From Protostelium mycophagum (taxonomy: Eukaryota > Evosea > Variosea > Protosteliida > Protosteliaceae): a DNA stretch of 64,000 bases. Both the position numbers and the translations under genes were made by a program. Of this stretch, positions 55,347 through 64,000 are shown one piece after another (position 1 is the stretch's first letter; each line of letters opens with the position of its first letter). The notes below the pieces were generated by a model. It ran no database searches and was not told where the DNA came from. It was given only the letters and a program-made list of their open reading frames with translations. The DNA is taken from contig KV920908.1 in the NCBI GenBank assembly GCA_002081555.1, positions 1 to 64,000 on the forward strand, read 5' to 3'.

Positions 55347-56234
55347 ATGACTGAGGCCATCTCGAGGCCCACCTCTCAAGAGTTCGCAGATAGAGCTACG
55401 GGACCGAATAAATGGGTGGCCTCAGTTTTAGACATGAGGCACGTCACAAAGAGGGATCGCAGTCCTTTTAGTCGCTGCCTTTTGGAAGATAGAAATGGAA
55501 ATGCACTGATGGAAAGAAGACCCAGGTGAGTGGTTCTTCCATCAAATCCTTGCGATCTCACTTCTGGATCTTTACGACACCATTTCAACTGCGATAATCA
55601 TAATTCTTTGTATTTGAAACCCCCATCTACGATCCTCGATCTCGATCGTGTGCGACAACAATAATACCCACAGTGTGTCTTGGTTTACCTCTGAAGAAAG
55701 AATGGTGGATCCCTTCACCTACGACATATTAGCACATTTTCGTGCGGTATGGTACTGCCGCGACACGATCCTCGTTTACAATGGAAGAGATGAACAAGAT
55801 CTAAGAGTCAGTTTTAGAAGAAAATCCATATGGCATCTACCCACCGATCTGGAGTTTGAGGGAAAAAAATATAAATTCATCACAAATAATCTGGACGTCA
55901 GAGCCTTCAGAGTTGGAGAAGATGGAAAGATGTTGGACTGTGTGATGGGTATGTGATGTACATGATGCAGAAACTCATTCTACAGATTTCTCATCACCGA
56001 AATGGAACAATTTTCACATTGGGACAGTACACATTTTGGACAAATTATTGAAGGAATCGAGTCAACCTGAAGCGCTTAGAACTATATTTATATTGGCTAT
56101 ATTCTGTATTGTAAGATCGAATTATTTTTATCGTGCGTGTAACACGATTCTTGGAGAGATTTATTTCTTGGCAACAATAATTCGAATGCTGCTGTTCACC
56201 ATCTGGAAGATTTTAACGTGGACTGACTCTTTAC
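55347..56234 (+). CDS. Unrecognised protein with beta-rich core (3' end uncertain)
   Basis: ATG 55347 opens MTEAISRPTSQEFADRATGP. Exon 1 ends at a GTGAGT donor near 55525. Exon 2 starts after CCCACAG and reads MVDPFTYDILAHFRAVWY, NGRDEQDLRVSFRRKSIWHL, FEGKKYKFITNNLDVRAFRV. Exon 3 reads FSSPKWNNFHIGTVHIL then a helix (TIFILAIFCI). The alternating strands recall tubby-like or scramblase-like folds, but the similarity is too weak to assign. The last exon is either a short ITALS ending at TGA near 56250 or a longer frame ending at a GTGGTT donor. Confidence 0.6.
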
Positions 56235-57018
56235 AGACCGCTCTGAGCTGATATTTATAAAAATAAAAGTGGATTCGGTTTTCGTTTTTAAGGTGGTTTG
56301 CTACCAAATGATCCCTTTTCAGATGTTCCATTATGGTTCTGTGAAGTTTGAGCAATATCTGTGGGGTTCTAGGTAATTCGTTTCGGACTTCTGAACCTGG
56401 ATAAATTAACCTGGATAAATTTGCAGAGGCATCATTTCACGAGGACTGAGACAACTCTAAGGCTTCATCTCATTGTATCAATAGCATCAATGAAGAGGCA
56501 AATTTGTGCCTGAACGTAGATGAGGCTTGATTGTGGAGCATCTTGACCCAACTTTGTCTCAAAACCTTTTGAATTTAGAACCATGATGAGTGTAAAGGCA
56601 ACTCGAATAGCCCTTATTAATACCCCCAGACATTTAGTCTGGTCCTTTACCTGTCCAAAATATACGGTTCATTTTTATGGAATTCACGGTGCAACCGTGA
56701 GCTGCAAAGATCCGCCCATACAATTCACCCTCTACAAGTGATGTGTATTAATATCAATACAAGCTCCTGCCGCACACTGGCACAAAATGCCACCTTGATT
56801 CGCACCTACGGCCGAGCTTGTCAATGTCACGACATGTCTCCCTGCCAAAATGAACATGTTTGGGACACACGTAATCAAAATCGGAGTGAATTGTATGGAA
56901 AGCGGCCCGTGAACAAGAATCAAACACGGTTTTGCAAAGCGTCCCGATAGGGACAAGAATCGCACACGGTTTTGTTAATCAAATGTTCCACCGTTCAGAA
57001 AATCATTTTTGTGGAGCC
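56235..57018. other. Intergenic, no gene recognised
   Basis: About 780 bp. No supported exon. Holds a 22-bp direct repeat at 56912..56975. Confidence 0.4.
56912..56975. repeat. Direct repeat just upstream of the esterase gene
   Basis: ACAAGAATCaaACACGGTTT (from 56912) and ACAAGAATCgcACACGGTTT (from 56953) lie about 40 bp apart. They could be tandem regulatory sites for the gene starting at 57019. Confidence 0.7.
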
Positions 57019-57835
57019 ATGAGGTCCATCATCCTCTTGCTTGCTGCTCTCTTTATCTGCGGTGATGGTCAGCTCTTGCAGGGTAGTTTCAGCAGCAACA
57101 TGGTCCTCCAGAGATCTCCTCAGCGAGCCAACATCGGAGGAGACAAGTTGATTTCTGGTACCATCATCACCGTCAATTTCAACCAACAGAGCACGAATGT
57201 GACAGTTGGTACCACCGGATCTTGGACCTTCTCGCTACCCCCGACAGCTGCAGGAGGACCTTACAAGTGAGGCACAGATCGACCACAATTTGCTGATCCG
57301 ATTCACAGTATCACCGTAACGAGTGGAAATCAGAAACAACAGCTCACGGTGGGAGGTTGAGATACAACATGAGACTGAAAGAGACATAGAACATCCTCTT
57401 TGGAGACGTCCTCTTGTGTTCTGGGCAGAGTAACATGGTCTTTCAGATGAAGCAGATTTACAACAGCAGCTTTTACTTGGACGCTTCCTCCAATTATCCA
57501 AACATCAGGTCCATCATACAACTTGTAAGTGATCTGATTCTTTGCAGAGTGTCCATGGGTGGAAATTGGCAACTCAGTAACAGCCAGTCTATCAGCGGTT
57601 TCTCTGCTGTGTGAGCATTCACCATGCATGACATCTCATCTTCTAAACGAAACAGCTGCTGGTTGTCTGCCCTCTTGACTTACAACCAAACTCAAATTCC
57701 CCTGGGTCTACTTCAAGCTGCTGTCGGAGGTGAAGCATGGCGATGGATCATGGCAGCTGATGGAGGTCTCAGGTACTCGTGTCGAGCAGTGGTTGCCTCC
57801 TGGATCTCAGGTCAACTGTTATGACTACACCTACG
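57019..57835 (+). CDS. Sialate O-acetylesterase-like secreted esterase (cut by gap)
   Basis: ATG 57019 opens a signal peptide (MRSIILLLAALFICGDGQLL). Then come FSSNMVLQRSPQRANIGG and TVGTTGSWTFSLPPTAAGGP, the N-terminal beta domain. The SGNH-type motif is LLCSGQSNMVFQMKQIYNSS with the catalytic Ser. SISGFSAVCWLSALLTYN and QIPLGLLQAAVGGTRVEQWL follow. By family it removes O-acetyl groups from sialic acids or sugars. A short GTAAGT-to-TTGCAG stretch in exon 4 is only 23 bp and is read through in frame. The gene runs into the 100-N gap at 57836 and is not recovered beyond it. Confidence 0.85.
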
Positions 57836-57935
57836 NNNNNNNNNNNNNNNNNNNNNNNNNNNNNNNNNNNNNNNNNNNNNNNNNNNNNNNNNNNNNNNNN
57901 NNNNNNNNNNNNNNNNNNNNNNNNNNNNNNNNNNN
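57836..57935. other. Assembly gap of 100 N
   Basis: Exactly 100 N, the usual placeholder for a gap of unknown size. The genes on either side do not match each other. Confidence 0.99.
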
Positions 57936-58068
57936 GTTGAGTGGTATGAGTGCATTTCATCTGCCAAAGGGAGAAGCCAATGACCATATTTTTCTTTGGC
58001 ATGAAGTGTAATCTTATTCCAAATTTCCATGAATATTTTCATTGTAGATTGAGGATGAATAAATACAG
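57936..58068 (+). pseudogene. Possible patatin-like exon remnant after the gap
   Basis: The frame just after the gap reads LSGMSAFHL, close to the LSGGG-type block that precedes the nucleophile elbow in patatin lipases. The frame then stops. It probably belongs with the exon at 58069..58159. Confidence 0.35.
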
Positions 58069-58159
58069 GTGATATCGGGGACATCAGCAGGATCTCTAGT
58101 TGCGGCTATGATCTGTACCCGATTAGATGAAGAGTTGGACAAAGTTCTTAAACCATCAG
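58069..58159 (+). pseudogene. Patatin-like phospholipase fragment (TGL/SDP1 type)
   Basis: One exon-sized block between a TACAG acceptor and a GTACC donor reads VISGTSAGSLVAAMICTRLD. This is the G-x-S-x-G nucleophile elbow in the form found in SDP1/TGL3-5 triacylglycerol lipases, whose elbow continues CTRTDEEL; here it is CTRLDEEL. No continuing patatin exon is seen on either side within 1 kb. The gene is either broken by mobile DNA or fragmented by the assembly. Confidence 0.6.
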
Positions 58160-59928
58160 GTACCACCCATACAAAACAGCAGACTGATCCGTAGCAGTAT
58201 CTCAACACTTGAAATTGAATGATGAGAGCGTGGTGGTGATGCTGAATAGACTTTGGCGTCGATCAGCCCACTATTGAGCATACAGTACTGTACTTGATGT
58301 GATAATCAGCGTCTTGATTGCTGACAATGAGATGCACAAACATGTGCATAAACATCTTGGCATTGGTGGACAACTCTGAGCGCTGTATACGGTACCAATA
58401 GCCACAAATTAAGAGTCAATCATCATTGTTTGAAGGTTCAATGTGTTTTAACATATGTGATTGTGATTCACATGAGAATCAGGCTGTTTTATAGATGGGG
58501 GCAAAGTACTAGAGGGAAGGGAGGGGGCTGAAGGCAAAACCCCATCAATATCTGATCCTGTGACAGCTTTATTAGCTGGTGAATTGCCTAATAGACTTAA
58601 ACTAAGACAGAAAGGGATTTGTGTAGATTCTGTCAATAAATCCTATAATATTTGCTCTAATTTTGTTGAAGATTCATTAAACTGTTTTAGAGGACTTGTT
58701 TGACAAAGCTGTGGTCAGATCCAAACAAGGCAATGAGCGGATTGCAATGCTTAAAATGCAATAAGACAATTGATCCTGAGGCCATTGCAACATATGGATT
58801 TTGTGGTCATCTCATCAGCAAAGCACAACTTGGTAAGTATTACTGAACAAAATATTAATACTACATTAGAACATCTTCATGCCTCTCAAAACATGGCTGA
58901 AGCAGCAATCAAATAGAGCAGTAATGATTCACTTGAATCACCTTACAAAAAATCCCGTCAAGCACACAAGTTTTCTACTGTATCTGTCAGATTAGTGCTT
59001 AGTTTCAGAGTTGCAAAAATTGTGAAATAGAGAATACACTCAATATAACTACTTTTATATATAAAATCTATGTCTTATCTTTTAGAAATTCGATTTCTTT
59101 AGTGATCATGGCATCATTGGTTGTAGATGACCACCAAAATGTACCATTTGCCATAAACTGAGGGCCAGTCACCATTGTTCAAAGGTCATTTGTGTTGATC
59201 TGCAGTGTGATCATCCAACTCACAGCCACAAAATATTATATGAAATTCAGAATGAGATGTCTTTGGTCCCAGCTATAAGTACACTACTGATTTTATATAA
59301 ATACTGACCTCTTTTAGAGAGCAGTGGATTGTTTCTTTCTCCTAAACCAGCAGCATCACCCATATCAGGTAATATGCTGATGACAGGTGAACTAATCTGA
59401 TATAGGGACTGATGACATCAGCTCTAAGGTGAAGGCACAAGCCACAAAATGTTACGTGAAATTCAGAATGGATGTCTTTGGTCCCAGCCATAAGTACGCT
59501 ACTGATGAACAATTTGATCCCTGGTGGGCAGAACATAAGATAGATGCTCTGAGATTTGCTGGAGTTATTGCTCAACAGACAAGAGCAAAGACTGGAAGAG
59601 GTGAGATCAGCCTTTTCTTAAAACCAAGCTGATTGCTTTAGCAAAAGATGTTGATCTCAAGCATCTTTGAAACATAGATATCAATCAGTCTCAATCTCTT
59701 TTTTTGAGTAGTTATACACATTCTGATACCACTTAGGATGATCTGATGCTCACAATGATAGGGGCCCTTACTGCAGTTGTGATTCTAGCTCTTCAAGGTC
59801 AGCTTTCTCACACACTCTCTACTCCTTCAATTACTGCTCCCAACTCATCGTCTTTTCCATCATCAGATGAAGTTGAGATCACTGGTCATGTTACTCATAA
59901 AAAAGAGGAATAATATTTTTATTTATTC
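58160..59928. other. AT-rich island with decayed repeat-like sequence
   Basis: Base composition is more AT-rich, and the short-intron gene style disappears. One stretch (58740..58835) reads CLKCNKTIDPEAIATYGFCG in a broken frame, with a C-x2-C then C pattern. Another (59429..59632) reads FRMDVFGPSHKYATDEQFDP-WWAEHKIDALRF. Neither is assigned. An internal duplication lies at 59224..59506. The stretch looks like accumulated repeats next to the gap. Confidence 0.45.
59224..59506. repeat. Internal duplication, about 67 bp, two copies
   Basis: Copies at 59224..59290 and 59440..59506 share AGCCACAAAAT-TTA and GATGTCTTTGGTCCCAG, with about 90 percent identity by eye. The first has lost the frame that the second keeps. 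Confidence 0.75.
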
Positions 59929-60049
59929 AAAAATAATATCCACATTGGCAATACCACAATTGTGTCTCTTAGGCTTTGATTCCCTCAAATGCAACCACAA
60001 TTTTTGTCACCAAATCAGCAAATTGATTTGAAACCTGCATGTTTTTTAC

Positions 60050-61030
60050 AGCAACCTTTACCTATGAATATGATATTTCTATGGGGTTTAAGTCTGGAGA
60101 ATATGGGGGGGGGAGAAAGACAACACAAATTTCTGCAGCAGAGAGAGTAGCCAATAGGGCATATAATGATTGGTGAAAAGATGCCTGCAGGAATGAAAGA
60201 GAGTACCTTCTGTATCATAAAGTGGTAAAATATATCCCCTGTTATCATCTCTTCTGTGATTTGATATAATGCAAGACCTATTTTTTATTATTTGAGAGGG
60301 AAAAGCTGTATATACTCACCATTCAATCTAATGCATGACAACACATTAGCCCTTTTTGTCTTTGTGTATTTTCTTTTTTTACAGGGGTAAAGACCCTGCA
60401 TTTGTCAGTACACTAATCACATCATTAATTAACTTACTTTTTGTCTAAGTCTAAGTTTCCGTTAGAACATCTTGTAATCTTGTCCTGTCTCATCAACAAA
60501 GAAGATACAATGTGTTAAAAAGCTGGCAATCTCAGCAAAATATAGTGTTCTCTTTGCCATTGCTGTTAGTGAGAATATTTTGGCAGCTAAGTACTGAAGA
60601 GCTTATCTTTCAAAGCCAAGATGTTTTATCATACGCCAGATTGTTGGAATGGACCTCCACATTCCACTCTGCTGAAAAATACAATTGCAACTCATGCATA
60701 TACAGCTCAGGAGTTTTATATGATAATTCTAACATAATCTGATAAGCTTTGGACTCATTTCTCAACCTGATCCTTACATCAGACAACACTTATACATTTT
60801 AAACTTACTCTTTTGCAAGTCGTCTTTGTTCCTGTTGCCATAATCTAACCATTTTCTGTTGTTTGGCTTGTGTGATGTATGATTTATTGATACCCAATAT
60901 TTCTGCAGCCCTCATTTGTGAGTGGTTCAGCTTTGACACACAAAGAATCAGATTGTCTAATGTTAAAGCCTTTGGCATTGAAGATGCTGATTTTCTGATG
61001 AGCAAAAAGCATTGTGTTGTCACAAACATT
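60050..61030 (-). mobile_element. Decayed Tc1/mariner (DDE_3/IS630-like) DNA transposon
   Basis: On the minus strand, an N-terminal helix-turn-helix (60805..60990) reads MRAAEILGINKSYITQAKQQ. A D-containing block FFVDETGQD lies at 60471..60504. The C-terminal signature PYSPDLNPIEISYS lies at 60076..60112, the PPYSPDLNPIE mark of the Tc1/mariner DDE_3 family. Several stops and shifts break the frame between these blocks, so it is inactive. I could not identify terminal inverted repeats or a TA target duplication with confidence. Confidence 0.75.
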
Positions 61031-61246
61031 GGGATTGGAAATAGTGGTTAAAGCAAAAGTTGGACCAGACCTGTGTGTTTGGTTGGACAAACAAAATGAG
61101 AGAAACTTGAAAACACAAGTTTTACATCAGACCTGTCAAATCTTGTGAGACAAGAAGAAGATTTTGGTTGACATTGACATGTTGACGTTTCCGGAAACTG
61201 ATTTGTCCGTTCTTCCGAGAAGACAAACATTCCAACAGCAACCGAG

Positions 61247-61822
61247 ATGAGCAACGTGATAGAGAGGTTCTTTGACGCGTACACAAGGATGTGAGTCTTT
61301 ATCAGGATAAAACTGTGGTACTGACAGATGAAGGAGCATCAAAGACATGGAGGCATGTCTTCATCCTGAATATCATTTATCTGACATCGGATTCGATATC
61401 AAAGGAAAGAAAGGTTTCGCCATGTGGGCGATGTTCTGTCACAATCAGCCCTTGAATGGCCTTACAGTCCCAGAATACAAGGTGATTCGATTTTCATTTT
61501 CCTTTGGTGACAGATCTGCAGGTTGGCGAAGTCACAGAAGACAAGGGATCCGCCAATTATAGAGTCACTTACCTTCTTGATGGAAGACCCATAGACAATC
61601 CCGTCCATAGCGAATTTCAGATCAAAGATGGGCTCATAATCCGTCAGATCGACACATGCAACTTTCAGAACTGGACCATCTACAATGTTAATCTCGAGCA
61701 GTGCAAGCAAAAGGGGTCGTGGGATGCTGCTGTGTGGCACGCAATTCTTCAAGAACAAAGTGAGAGAGACGGCTGCTCAGAGATTAGATAATTTCATTGC
61801 GAAAACCCCCGAGTACCAATAA
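61247..61822 (+). CDS. NTF2/SnoaL-like protein with apparent frameshift
   Basis: ATG 61247 opens MSNVIERFFDAYTR; an intron follows, then the exon MSIKDMEACLHPEYHLSDIG. The last exon starts after ATCTGCAG and reads VGEVTEDKGSANYRVTYLLD and SEFQIKDGLIIRQIDTCNFQ-NWTIYN. This order fits the NTF2-like fold. From about 61688 the family-like sequence moves to the next frame: GRGMLLCGTQFFKNKVRETA, then AQRLDNFIAKTPEYQ and TAA at 61820..61822, which overlaps AATAAA. In the original frame a stop comes at 61789..61791. Either a one-base indel in the assembly or a real frame change is present. Confidence 0.65.
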
Positions 61823-61963
61823 AGACCCAAACGATATTCATTCTCCAAGAAGATCACTTCAGATGGATCAGCCGTGTTCTAAATGATAAATCATTGTTGG
61901 ATATCGATGGTGACCTGTACTTACATTCAATAAAATTGAAACACGACATCAACACAAATCACC

Positions 61964-62483
61964 ATGAAAAGGTTCACCGTTCTTCTCCTCGCCCTCCTTA
62001 CAGTCTTTGCCTCTGATATATCACATGGATGGGGTGACGACATAGAATGGAAGTCTTTAAGCGATGCGGTTGCGGACACGAGCAAACCTACCATGCTCAT
62101 CATACATAAGAGCTGGTGTGGCGCCTGCAAGAATCTCAGACCAAAGTTCGCGGAGAGCTCTTTAATCGCCGAATTAAGCCAACAATTTAATATGGTATGG
62201 AGAGGACCACTCCTCCACAGCTTATAGAAGTAGGTCAATGTCGAAGACGATGAGGAGCCTCAAGGAGAAGAATATAAACCAGATGGTGGTTATATCCCTA
62301 GAATATTATTTATCAATCCTGCCGACTCAAAGGTCAGCCATTATTCTTCTGATTCGTTTTTGATCCTCACAGGTCGACCCGACGATAATCAATGAATCAG
62401 GAAACCCTCAATACAAGTATTACTATGCCGACCCATTGTCCATTGTCCAAAGTATGAAGAGTGCACTCTCTCAGTTCTCCTGA
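61964..62483 (+). CDS. ER thioredoxin-like protein, TXNDC12/AGR type
   Basis: Three exons (61964..62194, 62234..62332, 62373..62483). The signal peptide is [19 protein letters not shown]. The redox site reads [20 protein letters not shown], the CGAC form seen in TXNDC12 (ERp18). Then come [32 protein letters not shown] with the cis-Pro, and [20 protein letters not shown]. By family it is a disulfide oxidoreductase of the ER lumen. The C-terminus is ALSQFS, so a KDEL-like retention signal is absent. TGA is at 62481..62483. Confidence 0.9.
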
Positions 62484-62552
62484 GTCATCATCTCGATCAC
62501 GGGCTCATAAAATCATATGCATGTATTTAACATCATTTTAATGTACATTTTG

Positions 62553-63375
62553 TTACAATAACTTCAACTTTTTTTGCAGATGGGCCCCCACATTAAATAC
62601 ATTAGAATAAAAGATCTCCTCTTCTGTGCCTCCTGATGACGTCACGAAGAGTACTCGAAATTTCAACCGAAATTCACCGCTGCCCCTCCCAGTCACCTTC
62701 AGCACATCAACGGAAGAAAATAAATAATTAATGAATCGAGTAATATAAGACATTTTGAGATGGTATGCGTTGCTACGGCTCCATCAGATGTACGTCAGGC
62801 GAGAAGAAATAAAATGAGAGACTTACACTCATCTTCATTTGCTGAGAGATTCTTGTCAGCCGACCGACTGAGAACTGACTTTCGGTCACCAAAGTCAGCT
62901 CATCATCTCCCATCTTCTCGCCATTTATGTCTACAAGCTCCACTTCTACCACCCCCTCAACCACTGTTGGGTCTGTCAACTGTCCGGTGTTATCCTGTCC
63001 CATGTGTTTGTGTCATTATAGATGAAAGATGCTCACAATCACCACCGGGTTTGGGCTCAAGTACCGTGATTCGTTCTTATAAGATTTCCTCTGGTAGTAT
63101 CTCAAGTCTTGGCACAAGCGAAATATTCCAACTCTTGCCTCTTCACTCGCGTCACCTTGACGCGTCCTCTTTCTCTTGTTTGTGTGGCCTTGAAAAGACA
63201 TTGGGGGCGAAGAGGTCGGCTCATATAGAGGTGAGCTGTTGATCGGGGTATCATCATTTTGTGCGTATGGAGAAAACTCGGTCACTTCTGAGTCGATGTA
63301 TCTCGTCAACTCGCCCTGAAAGAACTTGTCCTCATCATCATCTATAGGAGAGAACAAGCTGTTGACAAGACTCAT
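62553..63375 (-). CDS. Unrecognised acidic/basic nuclear-looking protein
   Basis: ATG 63375 opens MSLVNSLFSPIDDDEDKFFQ. A Ser/Pro region and a basic patch (GHTNKRKRTRQGDASEEAR) that could be a nuclear signal follow. Then helical sequence (IFRLCQDLRYYQRKSYKN). Later exons are beta-rich: PTVVEGVVEVELVDINGEKM, LTLVTESQFSVGRLTRISQQ, and GEFRLKFRVLFVTSSGGTEE, ending at TAA 62553. The exon order (conserved strands near the C-terminus after a disordered head) recalls immunoglobulin-like DNA-binding regulators, but I cannot assign it. Confidence 0.6.
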
Positions 63376-64000
63376 GGTGGTTGTGGACGTGCTGGAATCA
63401 CAATGTGCGAAGTCTGGGAAGGGCCCTTTTATCTTCGCCTTTAAGGACCGCGACATCCGCGGTTCTAAACGAGTATTTCTACCGTGTGTTGGCGTTACGA
63501 AATCGAGCTTGGGGTAATACCAGGAAAGGAGGTTCCCTTCGCGGCCATTTGTTGCAGTTGTTACGGGCAACTTTCAAATAATGTCGATATACGCACCATC
63601 ATCTGCCAAAAAAACACTCCAAACGCAATTGCGTCAGCATCTCCCAATCAATGGCCCAAGTGTACGGCGATCACGTCAGATTACATATTGAACACATGGT
63701 ACATGTACCAACACCGAAACCGTGTCCGCGGGCGGCTGCTTCATGATTTTAAGATATTACCAATATCCACAAACAATTTCCAGCAGCCCATTCTGCAATT
63801 TGGTGTTCGAATTGTTTATAAAGATAAATGAGATTATCTGAGAGGAGGGCGAACCGCCGCGGTGAAATATATATATAAATATATATATAAATATATAAAA
63901 AAAGACTCAATTCAGCATCTACAACAAAAAAAGGGTTCGTTGATCACAATCCTCATATTGCGCTCATTGTTGATCACATCGACGATGACAGGCAAAGAAT
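63376..64000. other. Promoter region and AT repeat at window end
   Basis: It holds the upstream region of the minus gene and an AT dinucleotide-type run at about 63866..63897 (ATATATATAAATATATATAT). No gene is supported before the window ends. Confidence 0.5.

Overview
This looks like a gene-dense window from a free-living unicellular eukaryote. Genes lie on both strands, often less than 300 bp apart, and most are cut by many introns of about 40 to 60 bp with GTGAGT-type donors. Stop codons often overlap AATAAA signals. The gene set is plainly eukaryotic: VDAC porin, MED10, APC7, casein kinase 1, RasGAP, C2-gelsolin, TALE homeobox, H2A.X and an intron-nested initiator tRNA. The mix of a PBC-like homeobox gene, secreted heme-thiolate peroxidases and an LBP/BPI protein would fit an amoebozoan, perhaps a protosteloid or acanthamoeba-like amoeba. 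I cannot prove the taxon from sequence alone.

Layout. 0-9 kb: an unrecognised minus-strand gene, a secreted Peroxidase_2 gene, a C2H2-like zinc-finger gene, a serine-rich unknown and a complete casein kinase 1 gene (8 exons, 363 aa). 9-18 kb: an ankyrin-repeat gene on plus, then Lys- and Glu-rich unknowns on minus. 18-25 kb: a divergent aldo-keto reductase, a second Peroxidase_2 gene in the opposite orientation, and two SET/Rubisco-LSMT-like units that read best as one double-SET gene. 25-35 kb: an EGF plus multi-pass membrane protein, C2-gelsolin, a DUF676 lipase-like protein, VDAC and MED10. 35-46.5 kb: a PBC-class TALE homeobox gene, RasGAP, APC7, a mitochondrial FtsJ-type rRNA methyltransferase, a triple-SH3 protein and an LYR protein. 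46.6-54 kb: an LBP/BPI gene with tRNA-iMet inside an intron, H2A.X and a large 2-oxoglutarate oxygenase. 54-64 kb: small unknowns, a sialate O-acetylesterase gene cut by a 100-N gap, a patatin fragment, an AT-rich island with a decayed Tc1/mariner-like transposase, an NTF2-like gene, an ER thioredoxin-like gene and one unknown.

The most unusual signal is in the introns. Introns of unrelated genes reuse a few short words: CGTTGTAGAT and its complement, TGACGTCATCACAG at 3' splice sites, GAAATTTC blocks, TTACCGTGA/TTAACGTGA, and GCGGC-(T/A)n-GCCGC hairpins. Two introns of the gelsolin gene share an ATTCGCAGATGC block. This suggests introns propagated from a few ancestral units or a shared intronic code. 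Exon models were built by hand from frame, splice signals and family similarity; single-exon starts are firmer than the 5' ends of long genes.
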